Shown in pieces: positions 11,480 to 23,299 of a DNA stretch of 64,000 nt. The first letter of the stretch is position 1, and each line of letters starts with the position of its first letter. The position numbers and the translations under genes are program-made. The stretch is from assembly GCA_021613375.1 (NCBI GenBank), contig CM038715.1, positions 1,014,501-1,078,500 of the forward strand. Direction: 5' to 3'. The notes under the pieces were generated by a model, which ran no database searches, had not been told where the DNA came from, and saw only the letters and a program-made list of their open reading frames with translations. The DNA comes from Megaleporinus macrocephalus. Its lineage: Eukaryota; Chordata; Actinopteri; Characiformes; Anostomidae.

Positions 11480-12010
11480 TTCTAACATTTGTTTAATCCA
11501 TGATGCCTGATTTTAGAAAGATATCTGACTCAGAGCTGCATCAGAGAATCTCTCAGCGAATTTCTTCCACCTGTATTTCAGATCCAATTCCAACAGATTT
11601 AGACCAATTTTTGTCAACACTGAAAAAATAGGGTTTCTGTCGCTGTATTGTTTTTATTTAAGTACAGTGTTTGATACAGTAGACCATAATATGATATGAA
11701 AGCTAAAAATTGAGTAGGATTTACCAGAACTATCTTAAAATGGTTTTATACATACATTTAAGGTAGAAAGTACTTGATTAGTCTATCTGAGCATCACTCC
11801 AATGAGTATGACGCAGGTCATGTTGTTCTACAGGGATCTGTCTTAGACCCATTTCTTTTTCTTGGTACATGTTTCTCTTAGGTCACATTATTTAAAAGCA
11901 TAGGGTCAGTTTTCAAGGCTATGCTGATGACCTATGTAATGACATATATCGATAGTACTGGTATATCGTTGTTATTCAATTAGTTATTTCAGTCTTAATA
12001 ATAGAAAACA
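11480..12010 (+). pseudogene. Fossil LINE reverse transcriptase
   Basis: In shifting plus-strand frames the sequence reads pieces of a non-LTR reverse transcriptase: STCISDPIPTDL near 11565, FDTVDHNM near 11670, LQGSVLDPF near 11830, and the catalytic YADD box at 11920-11931 (TATGCTGATGAC). These appear in the correct order and at plausible spacing. Several stop codons and frameshifts interrupt the frame, so it is dead. The FDTVDHN and YADD style matches fish LINEs of the L2/Rex1/I-like group, but the clade cannot be fixed by eye. It sits between the two pairs of 560-570-bp repeats. Confidence 0.68.
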
Positions 12011-12149
12011 AAACCATAAGGAACTCATTTGCTGAGTGTTTCAAATTGATTTAAAAAACAAGTAGAAGCTAAATTATTTATTTATTTACTAAATTTTAAT
12101 CTAATCCCTAGTTAACATTACCATACTTTTATGCCGTGTCCACATCAGA

Positions 12150-12430
12150 GTCAAAATCGTTTATTTTATTCATTCTGTTATGAAGGAGTTCCTGTAATAC
12201 AGTAAGCTTCAGTTCAGGTATGAGTTTGAAGTGCAGGGTGAACGCTGTGGTTAATGAGAGTAGCAGCTCTGAGGAAAAAGCTGGTAGCATGTCTGGTTGT
12301 ACTGAGTTTAGCTCATTTATGTGAGGTGGAGGATCCAAACCAGATGGTTGTGGAAGATGTGAGGACGGACTCGATGATGGCTGTGTAGAACTGGATCATC
12401 AGAGTCTACAGCAGGTTGAGTTTCTTCATG
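12150..12430 (-). pseudogene. L2-type LINE ORF2 C-terminal fragment
   Basis: The minus strand near 12418-12320 reads KKLNLL, stop, LMIQFYTAIIESVLTSSTT followed by WFGSS. This matches the pattern of the region just downstream of the reverse transcriptase domain in fish L2 elements (IQFY..IIESVL..S...W). Stops and frameshifts abound and neither the polymerase box nor the 3' tail is attached. The orientation is opposite to the fossil reverse transcriptase just upstream, so they are two insertions. Confidence 0.6.
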
Positions 12431-12639
12431 TATCTGGATATTCTTAATAATGTTATATGATATTATATTATTTCCCTGTGTTTTGGCCTCCTGTTTACAA
12501 CATTGTAGTTCTTTAAAAGACAGGGTAGAGGTTTTTGATATGTTTTGAATGTTTTGTTCTTGCTTTGAAAGGATTCCTAGCTGGATATTCCCCTGGGTTT
12601 TGTTACTCAGGTGTAACTTTAAGCAGCAATTGTATTTGA

Positions 12640-13700
12640 TCACCAGTCCATATGAATAAATTCTCCATTTTTGCTACAAACAGTGTTTTCTGTTTAGTCA
12701 CTGTCTCAGCAACATGCTAACATGGTACCATGAGTATAGTTTCACGCTTCTGCACAATATGCACACTCCTAATCTTTATTATTATCTTTACTATTAATGA
12801 CTTTAACTGGGTTGGCATGCTCATGTGAATGTTTTTTTTCTCTCTCTTGTCGGCAAAGAGAATTTCAGAAATGCTGTTGGTATGGATTGAAGGCTTTTTA
12901 GAAAAAATGCTGCAGAGATGTATAGACAGGTGCCCCAAACTGTAGTCATCGCTAGTAACTGATATACTGTACAACCAGATAGTGCTGACATGGCATGTTA
13001 AGCATGGTTTGCTGACATTTGCTTTATGAATTTCTTGTAACTGGTGTATCTGTGTCTGAGTGTATGTCTTCTATGGGTAGTTAAAACTGAAATAGGTCCT
13101 TAACATTAGCACAAAGGTGAACTATTGTACTTAGTCTTCTCTAAATGATACAGCCCTGAGATGCAGCTGATGGCTGGGCTTGTGCCTGAGCTGAATGTGG
13201 AGTATAAGAGGAAATACAAAGGAATTTAAACATGCATTTGAAACTTAATTGAAACTGAAAGGGGTGATACAGGCTCTTTGTTAGGCTATCAGTGTGCAAG
13301 CATTGGAGTCACACAGCAATACTGTCGCAGTAGCCTGCAGTGTATGTGATTTGCTTGGTGCTTTAAATCGTTCTGAAAGAAAGAGTTTAAAAGATATAAC
13401 AACTAAATCATAGTAATCATAGTATTTTTCCTCTCGTTAAATCAGGTTTCTGTCTGATTAATAAGTGACTCACAGCCGCACATATCATGAAAGACACTGG
13501 ATATTATTTGTCTTCGACTAATAGATTTATTGTACATATATAGATAACTATATCCTGTAACAGGTGTGTCCATGTTAGATTTTGTGGTTTAAAAAGTAGT
13601 TGAAACTGTAAAATCTAAGCAAGAAAAATTCCAGTAGCAGCGTAGAGGGAGGAAAAACAGACCTTCAGCATTAGCATGCCAAGCAAGGGCACCAAGCGGC
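12640..13700 (+). repeat. Diverged tandem repeat pair, units 3 and 4
   Basis: Cores at about 12917-12990 and 13475-13555 resemble those at 10291 and 10860 (AAACTGTAGTCAT, then TGATATACTGTACAACCAGA in unit 3; GACACTGGATATTATTTGTC, then TAGATTTATTGTACATATA in unit 4). Spacing is about 560 bp, like the first pair. Between the cores, AGGCTCTTTGTTAGGCTA with GAGTCACACAGCA parallels AGGCTCTCCGCTAAGCTA with GAGTCACATAGCA of unit 1. The signal is clear in blocks but heavily decayed. Confidence 0.5.
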
Positions 13701-13759
13701 AAAGTGAAATATTGTATTCAGTCCACTCTCTCGTTAGAAAGAAAGTTTGCTTTTGCCCT

Positions 13760-15056
13760 ACAATTTATCATTGAAACGGCGTTGCACATTTATTAAAGTA
13801 ACAATGAAAATAGTTCATTATTGTTAGAACACAGCTTTAGCGCAAACATAATAATAAATTTTACTGTAAGAGTCTGTGCAAGCCAAATGAATAACCCCAG
13901 AATATATATTAAAAATTAAACCACAGGAGTGGGACGCAATGGATTATGTGTGGGCATATGTTCTTGTATGTGTGAGTGTGTATATATGTGTGTGTGTGTG
14001 AGCAAGAGAGAAATAATGAATCACTTCAGGCGGCTAAAGTCTTGCGAACCGGAATGGCCCAGGTTCAGTGATAAAGAAAGGGGGTTAAAGCCCCAGTGTA
14101 TGAGCACCTAGATGTGCAGTCAGCTGGATTCAGGGCTGCTGGTGAACCCCTACTGCTCGGCCTGCTCCTGTGCAGTAAATTTCTCCGCTGTAGATGAAGC
14201 ATTATTTCTATTGCACCCAGGCCGGCCTTCAGCCTCTGGGTTAATGTGCCGGTAGACGTCGGCCATAGCTGCTGATCTTCGAGCTGTGGATCGTGGATCC
14301 TTTTCTTATGATGAAAGCTGGACTTTTAGCTTGGTCTGTTATAAAACAAACACAGTATCTGCTGAGAACGTCCTGCTGTTCACATATTTGAAAATGTTAT
14401 CAATAGTGTATTTGAACAAATGGAGCGTGCTGAATGTTACATTAAAGCCTTAAAAGCTCTAAATTAGATTTGCTCCTGCTCTAATGATTTTGCTGCTCTC
14501 CACCAGATGTTTAGCAGAGATTTTTCCTGGGTATCAGTACTCCGTAGCATAGATTGCTTTTATTCCATTCGAGAAATTTGCCCTTAGTTGCTTAAAAATA
14601 CCTTCATATATACAGTAGTACAGCCACGCGTGCACAGATAGACCCGGGGAAGGAGAGCTCCTTTCCCTTTTGCCCTTAGATTGTACAAATATCTATTTGG
14701 TTGGCGAATAGAATCGTCTTCGTGTCGTGAAAAGAGCCCCTGGATCTACTGTAGCACTGACCCGTAGAGATTTCACATAAGTAACGCTAACCTGTTTTGG
14801 GTACACACCACAGCGCTGGAAATCCCAACAACAAACCACTGATCTCTTTAAGAAGGTGTCACAGTCCATAATGTGGTTATTTTGAACAAGAGCCAAACAA
14901 ACAGCAGTGAAGACAGCTAATAGTTTACCTACCGGGAATAAATAACAGAAATCACATTAATATTGTAATTAGAGAATCATTTAGAAATATTACTGTAAAG
15001 TGGAGAGTGGCTGCAATAAGCTACAGATTTATTTTTAGATTGTCTTTTTATCCCCA
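13760..15056. other. Unassigned noncoding sequence
   Basis: No exon, transposon end or long repeat recognised. A short TG-rich tract lies at 13965-14001. The part around 14040-14330 is more GC-rich and low-repeat. Confidence 0.5.
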
Positions 15057-16263
15057 AAAATATGGCACTGAAACACCTGGTTGTAGACCACAATAATTTA
15101 TTAGTATGGTGTAGGGCCTCCTTTTGCGGCCAATACAGCGTCAGTTGGTTTTGGGAATGACATATACAAGTCCTGCACAGTGGTCAGAGGGATTTTAAGC
15201 CATTCTTCTTGCAGGACAGTGTTCAGGTCACTACGTGATGCTGGTGGAGGAAAACGTTTTCTGACTCGCTCCTCCAAAACTCCCCAAAGTGTCTTAATAA
15301 TATTTAGATCTGGTGACTGTTCAGGCCATGGGAGATGTTCAACTTCACCTTCTTGTTCTTCAAACCATCTTTCTCCAGTCTTGCTGTGTGTGTTGGTGTA
15401 TTGTCATCCTGATACACGGCACCTCCTTCAGGATACAATGTTTAAACCATTGGATGCACATGGTCCTCCAGAATGGTATTGTATTGGGTCAAGGGAATGC
15501 CATGATATGGCAGCCCAAACCATCACTGATCCACCCCCATGCTTCACTCTGGGCATGCAACTGTCTGGGTGATACGCTTTTTTGGGGCTTCTCCACACCG
15601 TAACTCTCCCAGATGTGGGGAAAACAGTAAAGGTGGACTCATCAGAGAACAATACGTTTCACATTGTCCACAGCCCAGGATTTGCACTCCTTGCACCATT
15701 GAAACCGACGTTTGGCATTGGCACAAGTGACCAAAGGTTTGGCTATAGCAGCCCGGCCATGTATATTGACCCTGTGGAGCTCCTGACGGACAGTTCTGGT
15801 GGAAACAGGAGAGCTGAGGTGCACATTTAATTCTGCCGTGATTTGGGCAGCCGTGGTTTTATGTTTTTTGGATACAATCCGAGTTAGAATCCAACATCCC
15901 TTTCAGACAGCTTCCTCTTGCGTCCACAGTTATTCCAGTTGGATGTGGTTGGTCCTTCTTGGTGGTATGCTGACGTTACCCTGGATACCGTGGCTCTTGA
16001 TACATCACAAAGACTCGCTGTCTTGGTCACAGATGCGCCAGCAAGACGTGCACCAACAATTTGTCCTCTTTTATGTCATCCATAATGTGTTATTGTAATA
16101 TTTAGAGCTAAACTGTGTCTTACCTGCTAACTGAACTTCACACTCTGCTCTTATTGGTGCAATGTGCAATTAATGAAGATTGGCCACTAGACTGGTCCAA
16201 TTTAGCCCTGAAACCTCCCACACTAAAATCACAGGTGTTTCAGTTTCATTGTCCAACCCCTGT
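15057..16263 (-). mobile_element. Inactive Tc1-like transposon
   Basis: The right end, read on the minus strand, begins GTACAGGGGTTGGACAATGA, followed by a block with CTGAAACACCTG. The left end retains CTGAAACACCTG but has lost the outermost bases. Length of about 1.2 kb and one minus-strand transposase relic fit the Tc1 family. The element is dead through frameshifts, stops and a catalytic change (see the transposase entry). Confidence 0.9.
15180..16079 (-). pseudogene. Tc1-like transposase pseudogene (DDE, catalytic Glu changed)
   Basis: A start codon at 16079-16077 opens a helix-turn-helix region (GARLAGASVTKTA, then VSRATVSRV). The second DNA-binding helix lies in another frame at about 15824-15642 (STRTVRQELHR). 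The catalytic core follows: FSDES with the first Asp at 15643-15641, then GGGSVMVW, then DDNTPTH with the second Asp at about 15406. Where active relatives have SPDLNIIE, this copy reads SPDLNIIK: the codon at 15295-15293 is AAG, so the third catalytic residue is Lys. At least two frameshifts and one stop separate the pieces. The family cuts and pastes DNA at TA sites; this copy cannot. Confidence 0.88.
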
Positions 16264-16418
16264 ACATAAGGTGATGTGTTAAACACTCTGCATGGCAACA
16301 AATGCAGTTAAGAAGGTGTGCCTTGTGGAAGAGCTGATAAACACTTACATCATATGTCTTTTGTAAAGTCTTATAAAACATATACATATATAATGTATGG
16401 GAAGGAGTATGTGAAGGA

Positions 16419-16424
<6 letters not shown>

Positions 16425-16498
<74 letters not shown>
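16425..16498. repeat. (TA)n microsatellite
   Basis: About 37 TA units after a short GTGTG lead. All overlapping YIYI-type frames are repeat translations. Confidence 0.95.
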
Positions 16499-16502
<4 letters not shown>

Positions 16503-18790
16503 TCTGCCAACACTCCTACACTACTTCACGTGCTCCTTTACATACATACACATCATGCAGGCATACGGACACAACAGATTGCATTGTCAATTGTTTTTTA
16601 TTTTTATACATAACCATTTCTCTTAATTATTCTAACTAAAGTTCTGTGTTTAGAAATAGAAACAGCGGAGACCAATAACACAATCTAGCCTGCATGACGC
16701 ATATGCATGCAAAACGGAGACAGGATTTAGCCCTGCATCCCTGTCTGCAGTGACTGCTGTGTTCCACAGTCAGGTTTTGTTCATTTTTATATCTCACACT
16801 ACGTCATGCTGTGTCTTAAGCCACATTAGTAACCCTAATGAAGAGCTGGATATGGTCTTTGAGTAGATACAGAGGCGTCTTGGCCATGTATTAACAGAAC
16901 TGTGGACTTATTCGTTAGGAACACTGGCGTCAGCTTGAAACAGGGAAAGAAGCCAAATTTGGGCACCAAACATGTCTCGACCGATCGCTGGCCTTTAGGA
17001 TAAGTGTAAAAGTGTGTGCATTTGCTTTCTTCTGCCTCACAGCACTGCAATTGTAGTGCTTTTAAAGTGCTTTAATTAAAAATGAGCTCATTACCAGAAA
17101 TGAGAAAAGTGATACCATGCAACTGCGAATAGTGTCATGGTATCAGACACCAAACACTGCAGGGCGTCCATTCATACCAACTAATGCACTGTATGTAGAA
17201 AGTGTGAAAGCAAATTTTTATTTTTAAATCTTTAATTCGCGCTGGAGGCAAATAATAGAGTAGCATCATGTCCTGTCCCAAGCTAGAGTGCCATCGCAGG
17301 ACTGCGGACGACAAGAATGCCTCATTCTGCATCTGCTAGATAAAGCTGTTCTAAACACACTCAAGCTTTGTGTGCGGACAGTCATTGTTTCTGCATCTAA
17401 GGGAGCATTCAAAGAAATCTGACAAGCATAAGCTGTACCAAAGACTTCGAAATGGAATCAAATCGCAACCCCCTGAGGTTCAAAGTGTACCTAGTGTTCA
17501 GGGTCCCGCAGGTCTAATGAGTTTAATGGTCTTTTTTTTTCTCTCTTTCTTTCTCCTTCTCAAGCAGTGGACGTGTATGGTACTTTGCATGGGATCTGCA
17601 ATCTGGCTGTATGAACTGAGGAATGGAAGCCTTTTATGTCTACAGTAGATGAGGATACATTCTGTTCCATTCTCATGTTATGTGGCCAGAGAGCTGGTAA
17701 TATGAAAATATGTATTGTAATGAATCTTTGGTGAAGGTTACTGGGAGAGATGAATCCGGTTTTAGAATGAAAGCATTTTTGAAGTACTGCGTTCAGTATG
17801 TTGAATATTTCTGAGAATAGTGGCGCATGCTTAAGAATAACGAGGAGTAATTGCCTTTATTATATTATTTTTTTAGTGGGTGAACGTAATTACCATGTTC
17901 TCTAATCGTCTTAGTTCATAAGGGGATCAACATGAACTATGTTTCGAAATATCGTAAGCTTTTTATACGCTGGCCCTTTTTTATTCTTGGTTACTCAGTG
18001 GATTAAAGGCAAGGTGTTACAGACAGGAGTGCTCTGACGTGATTTCAGTTTGTGGCAAGAGATTTTGCAATAAGAAAGTTCAACACACCACACAGCTCCA
18101 CACCCTGCGCTTCAAAATCCACAGAGCTGCGTATGAAAAGAAAAAGAGCTACTTTCTTTCACTGTGGCAGACAGTTGTTCTCTGCTAGAGGTGTGATATC
18201 CCGCATCTCTTCACACACACACAAACTGTGTTGGAGAATATATCCCAGAGTGAATTCTTATGAGAGATAATAGCGCACTTTATGTACAATTTGTGTAAGC
18301 TAGAGGTGATGCACCGAATTCAGCTGTGAATAAAAGTACATTTTTAAATGCTTAATGTTATCGGTAAAACATTTAAATGTAATTTTAATACAAATGCGTC
18401 TGTAAACAGAAGTGGGGTTATTATATTTTTTGATAGAATTTAAAAGGGTATGTTATAGTTTTCCATTGTCTGTAGCGCTGCCTGAGGGATTACACAGAAA
18501 CTCAGAAACTAATCCCATTAGAAATCTAAGAGTTACAGAAACAACTAAAGTAGTAACTATGCAAATCATATATACATGTTGCAATAATCCAGAGAAATTA
18601 ACAGATTTTACCCTTTCAGTGTTCCAATCAAATCCATCATTAAGTACAAGCTATTAATTTCTGAACCTTGGGAAAAATATATACTTTAACAAAAACAATT
18701 TCAAATTTGTAAATATAGGATGTCTTCTTCTCACCTTTATTGGTTTTAGTAGATTGGCTATTAAATGAGACGTATTATTCTCATTTTCAA
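16499..18790. other. Unassigned noncoding sequence
   Basis: No exon, transposon end or array recognised over this 2.3-kb interval. Short open frames lack any known domain. A T-rich pyrimidine tract lies near 17530-17560. Confidence 0.55.
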
Positions 18791-18794
18791 TACT

Positions 18795-19005
18795 CATACC
18801 CAAAGGTGTCAAAAATATTCACATTTATTACTCAGGTAGAAGTATAGATACTAGGGTTTAAAAATACTCCTGTAGAAGTTGAAGTATCTACTGAAGCTTT
18901 TTACTCCAGTAAAAGTGTAAAAGTACTGCTTTCAGAACTATTTAAAGTATAAAAGTAAAAGTAATGTAAGAAAAAAATACCATTAAGGATAAAAGCTTAG
19001 GCCGC
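18795..19005. mobile_element. Non-autonomous DNA-transposon-like repeat fragment
   Basis: Contains the run GGTGTCAAAAATATTCACAT, then ACTCAGGTAGAAGTATAGAT and several AAAGTA-type submotifs, which I associate with a dispersed teleost DNA repeat. Only one end is evident and no target duplication was found, so the family and boundaries are uncertain. Confidence 0.45.
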
Positions 19006-19125
19006 ACCACAGGGGTCTATAGTGCACTAGCCCACCTCCCCAAAAACCCCATTCTTCTAAAAGCCATAATGTTATATTAAAATGTTAATGTTGATAAATT
19101 TATTGCGTTACAAGATGATGTCAGC

Positions 19126-19335
19126 TTATAACAGGGAAAATGACTGGAAGGACTGCAATTCCAATGTTCCAATTCCAATTCCAATTCTTTTTCTCCGTAA
19201 CAGCTTTTTGACAGTGACACATGAATACAGGCCCATAGCAAATAGTTGTCTTCTCACAGTGGAGGGATGGACAGAAACACCTGCTTCTGCTGCAGATCTG
19301 ATGAAATTGTACAATACATTTTGAAGAAAATTATA
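19126..19335 (-). pseudogene. Tc1-like transposase DNA-binding fragment
   Basis: The minus strand reads EAGVSVHPSTVRRQLFAMGL followed by a KKLLRRKR segment. This is the pattern of the second helix-turn-helix of Tc1 transposases (STVRR.L...GL......KK.LLR). The frame is open at this point but lacks the first helix and the entire DDE catalytic core. It then runs into a small (GGAATT)n tract near 19160-19186. It is separate from the 15-16 kb element and shows a different subfamily sequence. Confidence 0.62.
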
Positions 19336-19419
19336 TTTAGGTTTGTTTTCTTTGGAGAATGTATACTTATTTTCACATAGAAAATCCACAATACATTTAA
19401 TTTCTGAACTGCTCACAAA

Positions 19420-20715
19420 TATTTAGCCATTTTAAATGAGAAAGATACATGATAAAGAAATGTGTCAGTCTGAAAAAAACTGTATATTTTCTTTATTAGC
19501 ACTGGAAGATGAATAATTTGTACTTACAGCACTTTCCCATTGAATGGTGCAGTTACTTTATTTTCCACTGAAGGTTTAGTTCTTCCTCAGTGTAGCTGGT
19601 CATCATAGTGATGCTGCATGAAACAGTTGTGATGTGAAGGAGACTCTTTTTAATATAGTAAATACTACAGCAGAGTTTAACAAGACCATTGTGCACACTC
19701 ATAGACAACATGAGAGTATGCACTAACCTGGTAGCTAATGACAACGTGTTTAGTGCGATTGTGCCAGTTCTCTCTGCATCTGCAATGTTCTAACATCAGC
19801 TTTTGGTATCAGTTCAGCTCACTTGGAACTTTGACCTCCACCTCAAAGTGATACCAAAAATAGTACCAGGCAACAGGAAAATCAAAAACACGAGTCTAGG
19901 AGACCTTGGACCATGCTCTGTAAATAATCTTTAATGGATATTTTAACTGAAAATTTAATAAATTTGCATTTCAAAGCAAGACATGCTTAGAATAATTTGA
20001 TTCAGTTCAGTTTAACCAACGAGTATCATCTTTCTTGCTAAGATTGGCACTGTGTAAAAGTCATGCACTGTAAACTTAAATTAGTTGACTCTACTTTAAA
20101 AAAAAAGCTAATTTCTCGCCTCATTAACTTCAACATCCATTTTCAATGCTGTCCATTGATCAGGCAATACTTCTCAAGTTTAAGTTCTGTTTTACCTTGA
20201 TTCAGTTAGATTTACCTTAAATATTAAATATTCGTCCTTGTGAATATATTGACATCTGTTAAAACAACTTCATTATAAGATAATAGATCACTTTCCCATT
20301 TTGAGGATTTCTACCAGCTTCAAACATTTTTGGTTATAATAAACTTAAAACGCAACAAACTTAAAATAAAATAATTTTTTGGGTTGTGCCCATGAAGCAG
20401 TTTTTACAGTGTAGCATTCATGATGAAGGCTGAACTGATAACCATAACAAAAACTTCAGATACAGCAAGAGAATAAACTATGGCTGTTATATTTCTATAT
20501 TAAATAACTAAGACCAACAAAACCACTAAAGATGCGGGGAAGCATTTTGGACACAAGACTCATCAGTCTGTAAGCCTTAGCAGAACATATCCATATCTTA
20601 ATTAACTAGATTTAAGTAACTAAGGTTATTATAAGGCTTAATTATAAGGGATTAAGGATTATTGAAAGCAATTAGGATTAAGAAATAATATGTGTTAATA
20701 GATTTGTAGGAGGAA

Positions 20716-20721
<6 letters not shown>
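19420..20721. other. Unassigned AT-rich noncoding sequence
   Basis: No gene recognised. A short inverted pair, TTTGGTATCA near 19801 and TGATACCAAAA near 19850, may be the end of an unrecognised element. Confidence 0.45.

Positions 20722-20757
<36 letters not shown>
20722..20757. repeat. (TA)n microsatellite
   Basis: About 18 TA units. Confidence 0.93.
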
Positions 20758-20758
<1 letters not shown>

Positions 20759-20762
20759 GCGC

Positions 20763-20960
20763 TGTCCAATGAAAAACAAGTATTTCCAAAATTGCAACTT
20801 TACAGTAGAGACCAAAAACAGACTACTTTTAATAGAAGTCAATGGAATATATATATATACACTACCGCTGTTTGGGATCACAGTGAAATGTTCTTGTTTT
20901 CAATGGAGTACCTTCTTTCCTTAACACAACAATGGACATATATATATATTACATGCAATA
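20763..20960. mobile_element. Fragment of the CTGTCCAATGAAAAACA family MITE
   Basis: Starts CTGTCCAATGAAAAACAAGT and continues through a block with AACTTTACAGTAGAGA and AGTCAATGGAAT. This matches, in order, the complete palindromic element at 53109-53352. The copy is truncated and interrupted by short TA tracts. Confidence 0.55.
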
Positions 20961-21780
20961 CAATATGTGTATATATAACCTTAATACAAAGTCCCCTGTG
21001 CTTGGTACAATACTCATGCGGAAACCTCCCTATGTGCTTAACACTAGTCATGGCACGTAGTTAAGGGTATCAGGTGTTGCACATTATGCAGTGAAAGGAT
21101 GTGAATGGTGGTTCTGGTGACACTCCGTGCTGGTGACAGATGCACATACATAGGTGAGAAGTAAATGTGTGAAAAAAGTTGTAATCCCCTCAAGACAGTT
21201 TGTTCCTTACAGGCTTCCACCTCAGTATCTGAAGTTCTACACGCTGTGCCTCCAAAGAGGCGAATGAACACCAGTATCCTGTTAAAATGTCTTATCCAGT
21301 CAAAGCAGACAGCGAAGGACCAGACTAGTAAAGAAATGTCTACGCCTTACTGGGGGTTTGTTTGATCAGAGAAAAAGGCATCATGTTGTATAACACTGCC
21401 TGTTGTCGACTACAGACGGGACAAACAGCCAGCGTAGGTCTGTCAACACTTAAAGAGCAAAACCAAATAATTGGCTCTCTTTTGGACTAAGTCTTACTTC
21501 CAGTTTCAGGATCAGCCTAAAGCAACATTTTCATTGATATTTATGAATTCATAGTTTTATTGTACTTCTCACCGCCGTCATCATAGCCCAGTGTGAAGAC
21601 CTGCTTAATGTAGGACTGAACATACGATAGTTTGATAAATAGGATAATACAGACAACAGTATTGCTAACAGTCTTCACTTAGGTTGGCTTTCCAGCAGTC
21701 TATTCTAACATTTTATCTTTTATGCTAACGTTACAACAAATGGTTTCAAGCTATGTTACTGTTGCAGAAAAAAGAATCTT
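20961..21780. other. Unassigned noncoding sequence
   Basis: No gene, repeat array or transposon end recognised. Confidence 0.5.
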
Positions 21781-21959
21781 GAGATTCTTGCTACAGTTGA
21801 GTTGCGCTCACGTCGTCTCGATCGTTCAGTGTAAGTGTAGTGATCGAGACTGCAGGTTTAAGTCAGTCTTTTTCTTGTCCGAGCGTTTCGATATAATCAA
21901 CCGTGTTTAATATTAATAAGTCTGAAGTCTTGGCTCACGCAAATAGTGACGTGAACATT

Positions 21960-22290
21960 GTCGACAACCAATAGGAGAGCTCTGTTCACCACCAAACTGG
22001 AAGCCACAAGGAATGCGCCCCCGCGTGCAACTCCTCAAACCAACACAGCACGCAAGTGTGCAGGAATGTCTGGCGGGTAAAGAAGTTAGACAAGGAGGGG
22101 AGTCCGGCGAGGGTTCGGAAGCTGCGGTTCCCCTGGACTGTTCAGAAGGAGGAGAAACTGGTGGAGCTGTGGAGTGGAGTGAGAGTTTCCACGACAGAGT
22201 GTAAAAGAAAAAAGGTGGACAGAAATCGCTGAAGCTCTCGAAATCCCCGCTGAGTATGCTATGCTAAAACACTGCCGAACGGGGCTACAG
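21960..22290 (+). pseudogene. Decayed MADF / Myb-SANT-like domain gene fragment
   Basis: From 22122 the plus strand reads LRFPWTVQKEEKLVELW. After a frameshift, between about 22190 and 22210, it reads KRWTEIAEALEIPAEYAMLK to about 22272. The pattern W..EEKLVELW, then W.EIAEALEIPAE, is typical of the MADF / Myb-SANT-like DNA-binding domain. Such domains occur in host regulators and in the accessory proteins of PIF/Harbinger-type transposons. A CCAAT motif at about 21968 lies upstream in a GC-richer segment. The domain is broken and stops soon after. A transposon-derived accessory gene is likelier than a host gene, but terminal repeats were not found. Confidence 0.55.
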
Positions 22291-22619
22291 TTACAATTAG
22301 CCTAGCAGCTAAACATACATGTAGCTGAATATGCTAACTTCAATCATATAAATGAGAAATAATCTTAACTGGAATCTAGTTCAGTCTTGTTGTAAACAGT
22401 GACTCTGAAAGACCCCCAGTCTTTGCAAAATCATAGTCTGTGACTAGTCTGTGACTACAAGTCTGTGATTAGTCTTTAGATGTGAGAGGGTGTCAGACTT
22501 TAGTCTAGGGTTAGGGTTAAACGTCTTTCTTTTGAAAGTCTTCTAGTGTATGGTCAGCATTACTCCTGTATCCTCGTGATGTTTAATAAACGTCTGTTGA
22601 ACTAGTACTGCTGATGCTG

Positions 22620-22870
22620 TCGTTTGCGCCGATATGTTTGCTACAGATTGTAGGAGTTTAACACGGTGAACTTTGACGCTCTAATGAATATTATCCTTTC
22701 ACCCCAGCCATCTGGCTGATATGGACCCTGTTTAGAAGCATAAATAATGAAAATATATAATTTAGCACTAAAAAGCGATTAGGCCTTGTGCTAAATTAGT
22801 CTGAAGATGTCATAAAAAACCTTCACATTTAGAAAGAATACAAACATCTCAGCAAACTGAACTGAAATGA
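22620..22870. repeat. Duplicated segment, copy 2 (paralogue at 6950-7270)
   Basis: Collinear with 6950-7270 through GATATGTTTGCT, CCCCAGCCATCTGGCTGATA and AAATATATAATTT. A copy of the same foldback element follows immediately, while in copy 1 about 430 bp including a microsatellite intervenes. Confidence 0.65.
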
Positions 22871-23299
22871 GTGTAGTAATGTAGTAAAACCACCTCCTTA
22901 TATCTACACACATTCTCCATTTAATCAACTTTACTTACAGTCCATCATTTGCTGCATACAGTGTTTATCACCATTTAGCTTGTTCTTTAATGGTGAGGAC
23001 CCCCACTGGACCTCCACAGAGCAGGTGCCACTATGGAGGGGGTGGTGTGTTGTGTTGGTGTGAGTGGATCAGACACAGCAGTGCTGCGGCTGGAGTGTTT
23101 AAACACCTCAGTGTAACTGCTGGACTGATCTTCTCTTACCAGCACAACACACACTAATACACCATTACCATGGCAATGTCACTGCAGTGCTGAGAATGAC
23201 CCACCACCCAAATAATACCTGCTCTAGGGTGGTCCTTTGGGGCGAACGAGGGATAACAAAGTATATAGAGACACAGATAGACTACAGTTTGCTGTAAGT

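Noticed and set aside
16419..16639. Tyr-Ile repeat proteins at this and other TA tracts
   Set aside because: Translations of (TA)n microsatellites.
19795..19880. Transposon suggested by the TTTGGTATCA / TGATACCAAAA pair
   Set aside because: The arms are only about 10 bp, with no target duplication and no second copy in the window.
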